NCBI RefSeq assembly: GCF_900156425.1
Contig: NZ_FTNO01000002.1
Coordinates: 106,125 to 170,124, forward strand
Source: Haladaptatus litoreus
GTDB taxonomy: Archaea; Halobacteriota; Halobacteria; Halobacteriales; Haladaptataceae
DNA length: 64,000 bases
Direction: 5' to 3'
Position numbers and translations under genes: made by a program. Positions within the stretch are counted from its first letter, which is position 1. Each line of letters starts with the position of its first letter. This document shows, in pieces, positions 8,596 to 17,467 of the stretch. The notes under the pieces are model-generated. The model ran no database searches. It saw only the letters and a program-made list of their open reading frames with translations, and was not told the DNA's origin.

Positions 8596-9639
8596 TTACC
8601 GTGGCAACTCGCCGTTGGCACTGTCGGCTTCCAACATCACCGTCGTCACCCCGCCGAGCATGGTCGGAAGCCAGTAGGTCGCCCCGCGGTGGATGACCGC
8701 CGCCGCCCCCGCCGTCGCTGCCGTGACGCCCGTAATCGGAACGAGCAAAATTACCAGCGCCGCCTCCACACCGCCGAGTCCGCCCGGAAGGGGCGCGACA
8801 CCCGCGATACTTCCAATCGGGACGATGAACAGTACCGCGGCGAACGGAACCGGATGGCCGAGCGCGTAGAGCGAGAGCCACAGCGAGAGGGAGGAAAGAA
8901 GCCATCCGAAGGCAGAAAAGAACAGGGCGAGCAACAGACCGCGGCGGTCGCCCGCGATTCGCTCGATTGTCCCGAAAAAGCCCTGAATCCGCCGTTCGAC
9001 TGCGGATTCCGTAATCGGGTTCACAGGAGGAACCACCCGGGCGATGATTCCGACCATGGGAACGACGACGCCCGCGACAACCGACCCCAATCGGTCGCGA
9101 TTACGCCACGCGAACAACACCGCGAGGGGAACGGCGAGCGCCAACGCAGCGATTGAGAGCGCGACCAGTTCGATTGTGTCGCCGAGCGTGAGAACGGTCG
9201 CGTAGTAGGCCACGCCGACCAGCGCGAACGAGATGGAGGGTACGAAGTTGATGGAGTCTACTGTGGCAATCGCGCCGAGACTCGTCTCGTACTCGGCGTC
9301 GGTGACCCGCGAGATGAGCAAGGCTGTGAACGGCTCTCCGCCCGCCTGCCCGAACGGCGTCACGTTGTTCGCGAACGTTGCGCCCGCGTAGAGGAAGAAC
9401 GCCCGGAGTGATGAGACGTGAACGCCGAGGATTCCGAGGACGGTTCGAAGTGACATCGCCCACGAGAACAACCAAAGAAGGGCGACCGCCGCGACGGCGA
9501 CGACGATTCGTGCGTCGGCCATCGACAGCGCCGACACCACGTGGTCGATGCCGACGATAGAGAAAACGACCAACAGGACGGCGACTGCGGCGACGAATCC
9601 GACGGCCACCGTTCGCAGGTCACCCAAATCGAGGCGCAT
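8596..9639 (-). CDS. flippase-like membrane protein (UPF0104/LPG_synthase_TM family)
   Basis: A 347-residue polytopic protein with about eight hydrophobic segments. Two family motifs are visible: FGQAGGEPF (about 95-103) and PLPGGLGGVE near 284. This is the membrane domain of lysyl-phosphatidylglycerol synthase and of haloarchaeal AglD-like proteins, whose members are implicated in lipid-linked sugar or lipid translocation. There is no glycosyltransferase domain here, so only the membrane part is present. The substrate is unknown. It is divergent from thiL. Confidence 0.85.
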   Translation of the reverse strand: MRLDLGDLRTVAVGFVAAVAVLLVVFSIVGIDHVVSALSMADARIVVAVAAVALLWLFSWAMSLRTVLGILGVHVSSLRAFFLYAGATFANNVTPFGQAGGEPFTALLISRVTDAEYETSLGAIATVDSINFVPSISFALVGVAYYATVLTLGDTIELVALSIAALALAVPLAVLFAWRNRDRLGSVVAGVVVPMVGIIARVVPPVNPITESAVERRIQGFFGTIERIAGDRRGLLLALFFSAFGWLLSSLSLWLSLYALGHPVPFAAVLFIVPIGSIAGVAPLPGGLGGVEAALVILLVPITGVTAATAGAAAVIHRGATYWLPTMLGGVTTVMLEADSANGELPR

Positions 9640-9726
9640 CAGTTATCAGTTCCCTCCTATCAGCGAGACTGCTTGAAGCCAACGAAGACCGGTCGGCTTT
9701 TTTCGCGGCGCGATAGAACGACCGAT

Positions 9727-10611
9727 ATGGACGAACGGGCCGCGCTCAAACTGCTGGCGGGCAAACTCCCCGACGCGGGCGACGACGCGGCGGTCGTCGA
9801 CGGACTGGTGATAACGACCGACATGCTCCACGAGACGACGGACTTCCCGACAGGAACGGAAAAATACACCGCGGGATGGCGCGCGGTCGGTGCCTCCCTC
9901 TCGGATGTCGCCGCGATGGGTGCGGAGGCCGTCGCCGCGGTCGCCGTTTATGCCGACGTAGAGTTCGCCCGCGACGAACTCGAAGCGTTCGTCGCGGGCG
10001 CGAGCGACGTGTGTGAATCCGTCGATGCGCGCTACGTCGGCGGCGACCTCGACACGTTTTCGGAGTTCACCGCGACGACGACCGCACTGGGCCGAACCGA
10101 CACCCCAGTTCTTCGCTCGGGAGCGCGATCCGGTGACGTTCTGTGCGTCACCGGAACGCTCGGCCGGAGCGGCGCGGCCCTCCGACTGTTCGAGGCGGGA
10201 GACGAAGAGCGCGCGAACGACCTCTTTCGTTTCGACCCGCGAGTGCCCGCGGGGCGGGCACTCGTACCCTACGCAACCGCCATGATGGATTCGAGCGACG
10301 GCCTCGCGCGCTCGGTTCACCAACTCTCGGAGGCGAGCGACTGCGGCTTTTCCCTCGACGGCGATGCGATTCCGGTCGCGGAAAGCGTCCGTGACGTCGC
10401 GGAGGACGAAGCGGACGAACGTGCGTTGAGCCTCTTTTTCGGCGAGGATTTCGAACTGGTGTTCACGCTTCCAGAAGACGACCTCTCTGCGGCACGAAAA
10501 GCGTCACCGACGCCGATTTCCGTGGTCGGCAACGTCACCGACTCCGGAGTGGTGATGGACGGAGAATCGCTCCCTGACCGCGGTTACACGCACGGACAGG
10601 GAGAAAAGTAA
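9727..10611 (+). CDS. thiL: thiamine-monophosphate kinase ThiL
   Basis: A 294-residue enzyme that phosphorylates thiamine monophosphate to the active pyrophosphate with ATP. The N-terminal metal/ATP site GDDAAVVDG, the second motif TTDMLHETTDF, the VGASLSDVAAMGA helix and MMDSSDGL near 180 are the standard ThiL signatures. The start at 9727 is chosen because the sequence before it (in frame to 9541) overlaps the divergent gene and lacks family similarity. No other thiamine gene is in the window. Confidence 0.94.
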   Translation: MDERAALKLLAGKLPDAGDDAAVVDGLVITTDMLHETTDFPTGTEKYTAGWRAVGASLSDVAAMGAEAVAAVAVYADVEFARDELEAFVAGASDVCESVDARYVGGDLDTFSEFTATTTALGRTDTPVLRSGARSGDVLCVTGTLGRSGAALRLFEAGDEERANDLFRFDPRVPAGRALVPYATAMMDSSDGLARSVHQLSEASDCGFSLDGDAIPVAESVRDVAEDEADERALSLFFGEDFELVFTLPEDDLSAARKASPTPISVVGNVTDSGVVMDGESLPDRGYTHGQGEK

Positions 10612-10624
10612 CGCGGCGAGTCGG

Positions 10625-11749
10625 TCAGGAGATGATCTGAATCGGCGTCGGCGTGAAACAGAGCAGGCCGAGGACGAACGTCAGGATACCGATCAGCTTT
10701 CTCCGCGAGTCGAGTTCGCCGTCGTCTATCGGCGTCGCAGGGCCGACGTAGGCGAAGAACATCGAGAGGAAGCCCCAGATGACCCAGAGCACCGTCGCGT
10801 TGCTCACGTCGAGGACGTAGAAGACGTAGGCCGCCAGTCCGAACAGAACGGCGGGAACGAGTGCCGCGATGCTCTCCTGCCGTTCCCCGATTATCGCGCG
10901 AACGATGTGACCGCCGTCGAGTTGGCCAACCGGAATGAGGTTGAGGAACGTGACGAACATCCCGACCCAGCCGCCGATAACGACCGGATTGACGGATTTC
11001 GTCGGGTCGTTGTCGTAGGCCAGCGGTTCGCCCATAATCGCCGCGATTCCCTGTAACAGCGGCGGGTAGCCGAACTTCACCTCGATGGTCGATGCGCTGT
11101 TGAGCATCTCCTGTGAGACGGTTACGGGTTCCATCGTCAGGCCGACTGCGGTGACGATGACCGTCGCTACGAGGCCCGCGAGCGGGCCGGAGACGCCGAT
11201 GTCGAACAGTGCCTTCCGGTCGGGCATCTGGCCTTTCATCCGAATAACGGCCCCCATCGTCCCGATGAGCGTCGGCATCGGAATGAAGTACGGTAGTGTC
11301 GCGTCTACGCCGTGGTACCGACTCATCACGTAATGACCGAGTTCGTGGGTTCCGAGGACGCCGAGGACGGCCAGCGTAAACGGCCACGCGGTTAACAGCG
11401 CCTCTATCGGGTTCGAAACGGGATTGACGTGGTACCACGATGCGCCCGCCCAGAGCGTCGAGAGAACGGTCGCAACGAAGAGAAAAACGTTCTTCCACGG
11501 AACGCCGTTCGGCCCGAGTTCGACCGGTTCGGCCACGAGAACGTACTCGCCCATTCGCGTCGAGAGCATGACCTCGTAGCCTTGTTCTCGAAACAGCGGC
11601 CACACAGTCTTTATCAGCCGATTTTGCGGCACCAGCGGTTCTCCGTAGTAGACCAATTGGTCACCGTCTCGACGAACGTCATACACCCGAAATACGGAAT
11701 GAAGTCGGTCGAGTGGAGGTCCATTCTCGGGCGGCTCGGTCGAAGCCAT
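10625..11749 (-). CDS. site-2 protease family (M50) membrane metalloprotease
   Basis: A 374-residue intramembrane zinc protease. An N-terminal cytosolic region of about 90 residues is followed by several membrane helices. The first zinc motif is HELGH (in LGTHELGHYVMSRYHG), and the second is NLIPVGQLDGGHI, which supplies the third ligand Asp. Such proteases release membrane-bound regulators or degrade membrane proteins. The target is unknown. There is no PDZ domain, unlike the second M50 protein at 17468-19318. Confidence 0.93.
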   Translation of the reverse strand: MASTEPPENGPPLDRLHSVFRVYDVRRDGDQLVYYGEPLVPQNRLIKTVWPLFREQGYEVMLSTRMGEYVLVAEPVELGPNGVPWKNVFLFVATVLSTLWAGASWYHVNPVSNPIEALLTAWPFTLAVLGVLGTHELGHYVMSRYHGVDATLPYFIPMPTLIGTMGAVIRMKGQMPDRKALFDIGVSGPLAGLVATVIVTAVGLTMEPVTVSQEMLNSASTIEVKFGYPPLLQGIAAIMGEPLAYDNDPTKSVNPVVIGGWVGMFVTFLNLIPVGQLDGGHIVRAIIGERQESIAALVPAVLFGLAAYVFYVLDVSNATVLWVIWGFLSMFFAYVGPATPIDDGELDSRRKLIGILTFVLGLLCFTPTPIQIIS

Positions 11750-11783
11750 TCACTCCCAGTACGGAACGAATCGGTATAAACCC

Positions 11784-12734
11784 CTAGACGATGGCACCTG
11801 ACTGCAAGACGGCGATGAGGAGCGTCAACACCGGCACGCTTGCCAAAGTACTGACAAAAATCGCCGTACTCACGTACTCGGGTGCAGACAGCCCGACACC
11901 CCCCTCGTCGTACTCGATAGAGAGGATGAGCGGGGTTATCGCCGCAGGCATCGCACATTCGAGGACGAACACGCGCGCGACCGTAAGGTCTTCGAACCCG
12001 AGCAGGAAGACGACACCGACGGCGACAACAGGGGCGACGAGGAGTTTCATCACGTTCGAAGCGCCCACGCGCGTGATGGCGGCACCGGAATCCGTATTTG
12101 CCAGTTGAATCCCGAGCATGAGCAACATCACGGGAATCGCGGCGTCCCCGGTCAGTTTCAGCGTCTCCATCGCCGCCGAATCGACAGGCGGGACGAAACC
12201 GAGAGCACGCGCGATTCCGGCGGCCAAAACCGCGTACACCAGCGGGAGTTTGAACACCTCTTTCAGTGCCGAAAGGTTCGACGTGCCGTTTCCACGCGAA
12301 GCGAGGTAGACGCCGACGGTGTAGGTGAGAACCGACTGAGCCGCGATGTAGAGAATCGCGGTACTTCTGCCGACTTCGCCGAAGGCAAACTGCGAGAGCG
12401 GAATCCCGTAGTTTCCGGCGTTCGGGAACGAACTCGCCAACACGAGCGCGCCGAGAACCGGTTCCGACTCGCCGAGTGCACGCCCGACGAACTCCGCCAC
12501 CACCACCATGCCGAGGGTGAAGACGACGACGGCGACTGCGAGGTTGAGCGCCGTTTTTCCGCCGATGGAGGTCGTCGTGAGGCTGTGGAAAACCAACGCG
12601 GGCGTCAGAATGTAGATGGTAACCGTCCCGAGTGCGTCAACGTCGATGTCTCGGAGGGTTCCGAGGAGAAAACCGACGGCCGCAACCGAGAGAACAGGAA
12701 GAATGGCGTTCGTCAATGCGGAGAGGAGTGACAC
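11784..12734 (-). CDS. AEC-family (auxin efflux carrier-like) transporter
   Basis: A 316-residue membrane protein with about ten hydrophobic helices. It starts LTNAILPVLSVAAVGFLLG and contains the family segment ASSFPNAGNYGIPLSQFAFGE near residue 105, then a C-terminal half with further helices. AEC carriers export or exchange organic acids and related anions. The substrate cannot be inferred. It follows the M50 gene's promoter region on the same strand; no operon partner is evident. Confidence 0.88.
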   Translation of the reverse strand: MSLLSALTNAILPVLSVAAVGFLLGTLRDIDVDALGTVTIYILTPALVFHSLTTTSIGGKTALNLAVAVVVFTLGMVVVAEFVGRALGESEPVLGALVLASSFPNAGNYGIPLSQFAFGEVGRSTAILYIAAQSVLTYTVGVYLASRGNGTSNLSALKEVFKLPLVYAVLAAGIARALGFVPPVDSAAMETLKLTGDAAIPVMLLMLGIQLANTDSGAAITRVGASNVMKLLVAPVVAVGVVFLLGFEDLTVARVFVLECAMPAAITPLILSIEYDEGGVGLSAPEYVSTAIFVSTLASVPVLTLLIAVLQSGAIV

Positions 12735-13153
12735 TGGTCGAACGAAATCGGTGGGGCATTACAAATGCGTCGAAGGCGGAAAACGGAGATTGAGGGGTCA
12801 GAGGGTGTCGCCGTGGCAGTTGGGGTGTGACGTGCAGGGAGTTCAGGGGGTGTGTCGTTTCGAGGGGAATTGGAAGCGTTTGGAGGGGTTCGCAGGGGAG
12901 CGGGTGGGAGAGTTCAGGGGAAGCGGGGCCGTTCAGGGAGTGGATGGCATGGGGTGTTCGAGAACTGTTCTGCTGGGATTCGATTTGCGAGCGTTTCGAG
13001 GTGGGGTGTCTTTTGTTGGAGTGTCTTCTCGTCGCGGAGTGGGGTTTCGCGTGACGGGGCGTTTCAGGGTGCGGATGGGGAGCAGGGTGTGGTTGCAGTG
13101 GCGTTGCGGGGTGTCGTTGGAGGTTTTGTCGTGCGGGGGCCGGGCCGAGGGGC
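12735..13153 (+). other. 419-bp non-coding stretch with strong G-run bias
   Basis: The plus strand carries at least 17 runs of four or more G between 12781 and 13170 and no run of four C that I can find. The word TTCAGGG recurs (12842, 12914, 12932, 13063, and again at about 13368 inside the next gene). Frames on both strands give compositionally odd peptides (Pro/His/Arg-rich or Gly/Trp-rich), so I do not call a gene. It may be a transcribed untranslated region, a decayed gene or a low-complexity spacer. Confidence 0.65.
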
Positions 13154-13405
13154 TTACGCAGGGGCCACGCGCCACGTGGTTGCACTCGTGTACGACCACT
13201 TCTCGACTTCGAGTTCGGCGCAGTCGGTCAGTTTCACCATCAGCGCACCGATTTCCTTCGCGGAAAGGTCGACTTCGTCCGCGATGAACTTGCTTTTGAA
13301 GTACATCTCTCCGTCGCTCGCCTTCTCGCACAGGTACTGCTTGAGTCGGGCTTCTTTGGTTTCCGGTTCAGGGCTTTCAGGGGCAACTTGGGTGGTAGCG
13401 CTCAT
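13154..13405 (-). CDS. DUF7123 family protein
   Basis: An 83-residue soluble protein typical of haloarchaea. The conserved stretch GEMYFKSKFIADEVDLSAKEIGALMVKL looks like a small winged-helix segment, and the end EVEKWSYTSATTWRV is characteristic of the family. A role in DNA binding or regulation is inferred from the fold only. It has its own ATG at 13405 and an AT-rich upstream region (13406-13649). Confidence 0.8.
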   Translation of the reverse strand: MSATTQVAPESPEPETKEARLKQYLCEKASDGEMYFKSKFIADEVDLSAKEIGALMVKLTDCAELEVEKWSYTSATTWRVAPA

Positions 13406-13649
13406 GTGCTGACTCCAGTTTCTGCATAGTCGGGAGGGATGTTATAAAGGGAGGAATCTTAGGGTAGTTTCGGGAATATTCAGTTCGATTGAGCGGAAAT
13501 CGACGTGAATGCGGGTGAAAACGACGTTTTACGAACTGCTAAAAATTCCTTAGAAAGTTTAGAAACACTTCTCGTCTTTTATTTCACAGTCACACTCTAT
13601 CGGCACACTCGGTTCGAAAACCCGGACAAATCACACCGGTACCTTCGGC
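13406..13649. other. AT-rich gap between DUF7123 and MobB-MoaE genes
   Basis: A 244-bp stretch with AT-rich segments at 13440-13480 and 13535-13590 that can hold the DUF7123 promoter and the end of the MobB-MoaE transcript. No ORF, repeat or hairpin stands out. Confidence 0.5.
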
Positions 13650-14465
13650 CTACTGCTCGTGAACCCAGAACTGTTCATCCGTAGTCACCTCCTTTTTGAA
13701 AATCGGCACCTCTGCTTTCAGCCGATTGATACCATCTTCGACGGTTCGAAACGCCTCTTCACGGTGACCAGCGAGGACGACGACAAAGACGATGTCCTCG
13801 CCGTACTCGATGACGCCGGTTCGGTGATGAAGGAGGACGGTGAAAACACCGTCACGCGCTTCGAGTTCCTCGCGGATGGTGTTCAGTTTCGTCTGTGCGA
13901 CCCCGTCGTACATCTCAAATTCGAGGGATTCGGTCGGCGTGTCGTCGTCGCTATCTTTGGCCCTAACGCGCCCCGTGAAGGTGGCAATCGCGCCCGAGCG
14001 CTCCGCATTCGGTGATTTTTTCGCACGCGCGACGAGCGATTCGAGCGTTTCGTACTCTTCGACTCCGCCGACAGCATCGCGGACAGCCTCGATTTCGAGG
14101 CTGTCCGCGTTTTCCGCGCGAATCAACGGTTCGCCGACTCCGTCGGCGTCACCGAGCAAAACTGTGGGAGCGTCAACGTTCGGAAACCCGGCGACGATAG
14201 CGTAGTCGTGCGTCGGCGCAAGTTCGTCCAAAACGCCGGACAGGGAGCGATTCGTCCCGCTGGCGCTCCAACCATCGTCGCCGAGTTCGAACGTGGTGGT
14301 GACAGACGAGTCGAGCGACGCAGTCGATTCGACTGCGTCGCCCGTAACCGCCGGGTTCGAACCTTCGGACGTGATAACGCCGACCCGCCCCTGTTCCGCG
14401 AGTCGGGACGCGAGTCGGTCGGCGACTGCCGCCGACTCGCGTCCGACGACACCCAGTACTTTCAT
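13650..14465 (-). CDS. moaE: MobB-MoaE fusion: molybdopterin synthase catalytic subunit
   Basis: A 271-residue two-domain protein. The first 110 residues (MKVLGVVGRESAAVADRLASRL, and AIVAGFPNVDAP) resemble a MobB-type P-loop domain, but the Gly-Lys-Ser of a working P-loop is not evident. The C-terminal 125 residues are MoaE: GAIATFTGRVRAKD, LEFEMYDGVAQTKL, HHRTGVIEYGEDIVFV and PIFKKEVTTD with the catalytic lysine region. MoaE inserts dithiolene sulfur into precursor Z with MoaD. The product would serve the aldehyde:ferredoxin oxidoreductase at 57738. MoaD is not in the window. Confidence 0.9.
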   Translation of the reverse strand: MKVLGVVGRESAAVADRLASRLAEQGRVGVITSEGSNPAVTGDAVESTASLDSSVTTTFELGDDGWSASGTNRSLSGVLDELAPTHDYAIVAGFPNVDAPTVLLGDADGVGEPLIRAENADSLEIEAVRDAVGGVEEYETLESLVARAKKSPNAERSGAIATFTGRVRAKDSDDDTPTESLEFEMYDGVAQTKLNTIREELEARDGVFTVLLHHRTGVIEYGEDIVFVVVLAGHREEAFRTVEDGINRLKAEVPIFKKEVTTDEQFWVHEQ

Positions 14466-14520
14466 GCGCGTAACGCAGGCGGCGAATCGCTTTTAGCCTT
14501 CGGTCGGAAGTTGAGAACGC

Positions 14521-14526
14521 TTAAGG
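14521..14526 (+). promoter_or_regulatory. TATA-like box of pyrH
   Basis: TTAAGG preceded by CGC lies about 29 bases before the pyrH ATG at 14553, consistent with a leaderless pyrH-lysS mRNA. Confidence 0.45.
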
Positions 14527-14552
14527 CGAAGTCCCGGTAAGACGGCGGTAGT

Positions 14553-15272
14553 ATGAAGGTGGTCGTTTCTATCGGCGGGAGCGTACTCGCGCCAGACCTA
14601 GAGTCTCAGCGCGTCCGTGGCCATGCCGAAGTCATCGAATCGCTCGCAAACGAAGGGTGTACCATCGGCGCAGTCGTCGGCGGCGGCGGTGTCGCGCGTG
14701 AGTACATCGGTACAGCGCGCAACCTCGGCGCAAACGAAATCGAACTTGACGACATCGGTATCGACGTGACGCGGCTCAACGCTCGTCTGCTCATCGCGGC
14801 GCTCGGCGAGCAGGCCGCGCCAAGTCCCGCGGAGACGTACGAAAAAGCGGGAACCGCGATGCACCGCGGCGACATCGCGGTCATGGGCGGCGTGATGCCC
14901 GGTCAGACGACCGACGCCGTGAGTGCGGCGCTCGCGGAGTATACGAACGCCGACCTGCTCGTCTACGCGACGAGCGTCAACGGCGTGTTCAGCGACGACC
15001 CGAACGAAGTGGACGACGCGACGAAGTACGACGAACTGTCTGCGGGCGAACTCGTGGACATCGTCGCAGACCTCGAAATGACGGCTGGTAGTTCCGCACC
15101 TGTAGACTTCGTGGCCGCGAAGCTCATCGGACGCTCGGGTGTCAGAACCATCGTCCTCGACGGAACCGAACCGGAGCGAATCGCCGACGCCGTCCTCAAC
15201 GGGGAACACAACGGAACGGACATCATCCCCCACGGGACGGACGACGAGATGACCTACTGGGTTCAAGAATGA
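14553..15272 (+). CDS. pyrH: UMP kinase PyrH
   Basis: A 239-residue archaeal uridylate kinase of the amino-acid-kinase superfamily that makes UDP from UMP. The N-terminal VVVSIGGSVLAP is the phosphate-binding loop, AVVGGGGVAREYIGTARNLGA the nucleotide site, and the C-terminal TAGSSAPVDFVAAKLIGRSGV the family segment. Its stop overlaps the lysS start by four bases (ATGA), so the two are translationally coupled. Confidence 0.95.
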   Translation: MKVVVSIGGSVLAPDLESQRVRGHAEVIESLANEGCTIGAVVGGGGVAREYIGTARNLGANEIELDDIGIDVTRLNARLLIAALGEQAAPSPAETYEKAGTAMHRGDIAVMGGVMPGQTTDAVSAALAEYTNADLLVYATSVNGVFSDDPNEVDDATKYDELSAGELVDIVADLEMTAGSSAPVDFVAAKLIGRSGVRTIVLDGTEPERIADAVLNGEHNGTDIIPHGTDDEMTYWVQE

Positions 15273-16921
15273 GCGCGGGCACGGCACCGATGGACGAACG
15301 AGACGAGGGAGGGGACGACCACCACGTCTTCTGGGCCGACGAGGTTGCCGACCGAATCGAAGCGCGCGACCCTGACGACCCGATCATCATCAAGGGCGGA
15401 ATTTCGCCGTCTGGGGTTCCCCATCTCGGGAACGTCAACGAAATCATGCGCGGCTACTTCGTCGCGGAAGCGCTCCGCGACAGAGGCCACGAAGTGAAAC
15501 AGGTGTTTACCGCGGATGACCGCGACCCACTGCGCAAACTCCCACGAAAACTGGCCGACTTGGACGGCAACATCGTGGAGTTGGGCGACGTGAACGCCGG
15601 GGCGCTCGGTCGAAACCTCGGGAAACCGTACACCGACATTCCCGACCCGTTCGACTGCTGTGACTCCTACGGCGAACACTTCTCGAACCTCATCCAGCAG
15701 AGCGCGGATTTACTCGGCGTTCCCATCGACGTGGTGTCGAACACCGAGATGTACGAATCCGGCGAGTTGGAGGACGTAACAGCCGAAATCCTCGACAATT
15801 CGGAGAAAGCTCGCGAAGTACTTGCCGAGTATCAGGACAAAGTTGACGCGGACTACATTCCGTTCAACCCGATTTGCGAGGAGTGCGGGAAGATTACGGA
15901 GACGGTGACGGATTTCGACACCGAGGCGGGAACCGTCGAATACGTCTGCACCGACCTGGAGGCGGGCGACAACACCATCGACGGCTGTGGCCACGAAGGC
16001 ACCGCGACGCTCCGAGAGGGCAAACTTCCGTGGCGGTTCGAGTGGCCGGCCCAGTGGAAGACGCTGGGCGTGGACTTCGAACCGTTTGGCAAAGACCACG
16101 CCGAAGGCTCGTGGCCGAGCGGCGAGGACATCGCGCGAAACGTGATGGATTTCGAACCGCCGGTTCCGATGACCTACGAGTGGTTCACCCTCAACGGAAA
16201 GCCGTTTTCCTCCTCGGAAGGAAACATCGTGTTGGTTTCGGAAGTGCTGGAACTGCTCGAACCCGAGGTGCTCCGGTACTTCTTCACGAAAGACCCGAAC
16301 AAGGCGCGCGACTTCGACATTGGCCGCCTCGACCTGCTCGTGGACGAGTTCGACCGCTTCGAACGAATCTACTTCGGCGAGGAGAGCGCGGACGAGCGGG
16401 AAACCGCGCTCGCAGAGCGAATCTACCCGATGGTCGTGGACGAGATTCGGCCCGAACGAATCCGGATTCCGTACACCTTCGCGGCGATTTTAGGCATGAC
16501 CGACGACCCCGAACTCCGTGAGGAAATCGCGCGAAAGGAGGGCCATATCTCCGACGACGCACCCGACTGGGCGGCCGAGGAAGCCCTCGCGCGAGTGGAA
16601 CGAGCGCAAACGTGGGCACAGCGCACGAGCAACGAGTACGACTACGACCTGAAACGAACCGAGATGCCGGAGGCGGACGTCGACGCCGAAACCGCAGTCG
16701 CGCTCGACGAACTCGCAGAGTTCATCGAGGCGGGACACGACGGCGACGAGATTCAGGAAGAGATTTACGAAACCGCGAAGCGCCACGACATCGACATGGG
16801 CGACTTCTTCGGCACGGGCTACCGTCTCTTTTTCGACGAGGAACAAGGCCCGAAACTCGGACCGTTCCTCTCGAACTTAGACCGCGAGTTCGTCCTTCGG
16901 CGACTTCGCCGGGAAGGATAG
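15269..16921 (+). CDS. lysS: lysine--tRNA ligase, class I
   Basis: A 550-residue class I lysyl-tRNA synthetase, the archaeal form unrelated to the class II bacterial/eukaryotic enzyme. The HIGH-like motif is PHLGN (in SPSGVPHLGNVNE) and the KMSKS-like loop is KPFSSSEGN, where the last lysine is replaced by glutamate. A four-Cys zinc-like module occurs at about 200-235 (CEECGK ... CTDLEAGDNTIDGCGHEG). The C-terminal part is the alpha-helical anticodon-binding domain. It overlaps pyrH by four bases. Confidence 0.96.
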   Translation: MSAGTAPMDERDEGGDDHHVFWADEVADRIEARDPDDPIIIKGGISPSGVPHLGNVNEIMRGYFVAEALRDRGHEVKQVFTADDRDPLRKLPRKLADLDGNIVELGDVNAGALGRNLGKPYTDIPDPFDCCDSYGEHFSNLIQQSADLLGVPIDVVSNTEMYESGELEDVTAEILDNSEKAREVLAEYQDKVDADYIPFNPICEECGKITETVTDFDTEAGTVEYVCTDLEAGDNTIDGCGHEGTATLREGKLPWRFEWPAQWKTLGVDFEPFGKDHAEGSWPSGEDIARNVMDFEPPVPMTYEWFTLNGKPFSSSEGNIVLVSEVLELLEPEVLRYFFTKDPNKARDFDIGRLDLLVDEFDRFERIYFGEESADERETALAERIYPMVVDEIRPERIRIPYTFAAILGMTDDPELREEIARKEGHISDDAPDWAAEEALARVERAQTWAQRTSNEYDYDLKRTEMPEADVDAETAVALDELAEFIEAGHDGDEIQEEIYETAKRHDIDMGDFFGTGYRLFFDEEQGPKLGPFLSNLDREFVLRRLRREG

Positions 16922-17094
16922 TTTCAACCGATTTTTACGACTACCCTAATCGCCAACAGAGTTAATAGCGTTGGTAAATATAACCCTACTGTCTCCACAT
17001 AACAGGTGCATAACAAAGTACCTGCCAGTGATATAGAGAGATGTAACGTCTGTCTGGCGACTAATCACGTCAGCGACTAAACCAATATATTACC

Positions 17095-17403
17095 ATGGCC
17101 CTGATAGAACTCAATCTTGAGAAACCAGCGTTGAAACGAACTGAACTCGTCAAAGAATCCGAAACCGAAGCAACGGACGCGACAGAGACGGAAACCGAGA
17201 CGACGGAAGAGGAAGAAGTCGCGGAAGCAGAAATCGAGGAGACGAAAGGCCGCGGCAGAGCCGGAACGTTCGCCCGCCGCGCCGCAGTCCTCGGTGGCAC
17301 CGCCGCCGGACTCGCGGCCGCACGAAAGTTCCAGCAGAAACGCCAAGGCAAGAAGGACGAAGAGCAGCAGGACTTCGAAGAAGACTGGCAGACCGCGGAA
17401 TAA
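17095..17403 (+). CDS. acidic hypothetical protein with basic C-terminal helix
   Basis: A 102-residue protein. The first half is Glu/Thr-rich and probably disordered (TEATDATETETETTEEEE). The second half has a weakly hydrophobic, Ala/Gly-rich segment with basic residues (FARRAAVLGGTAAGLAAARK) that might associate with membrane or nucleic acid, then a Lys/Gln-rich tail. No family is recognised. It sits between lysS and the PDZ-M50 protease in the same direction, with 173 bases before it that contain AT-rich promoter-like sequence. Confidence 0.65.
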   Translation: MALIELNLEKPALKRTELVKESETEATDATETETETTEEEEVAEAEIEETKGRGRAGTFARRAAVLGGTAAGLAAARKFQQKRQGKKDEEQQDFEEDWQTAE

Positions 17404-17467
17404 CGTTCCCGGTATTTACGACCGTTTTCCCAAACGCCTTTGAGCGGTGCGAACCTTTCTTTTGCCA

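Noticed and set aside
12637..13185. A 182-codon minus-strand frame rich in Pro, His and Arg
   Set aside because: The composition reflects the G-run bias of the other strand and overlaps real genes at both ends; it does not look like an acidic haloarchaeal protein.
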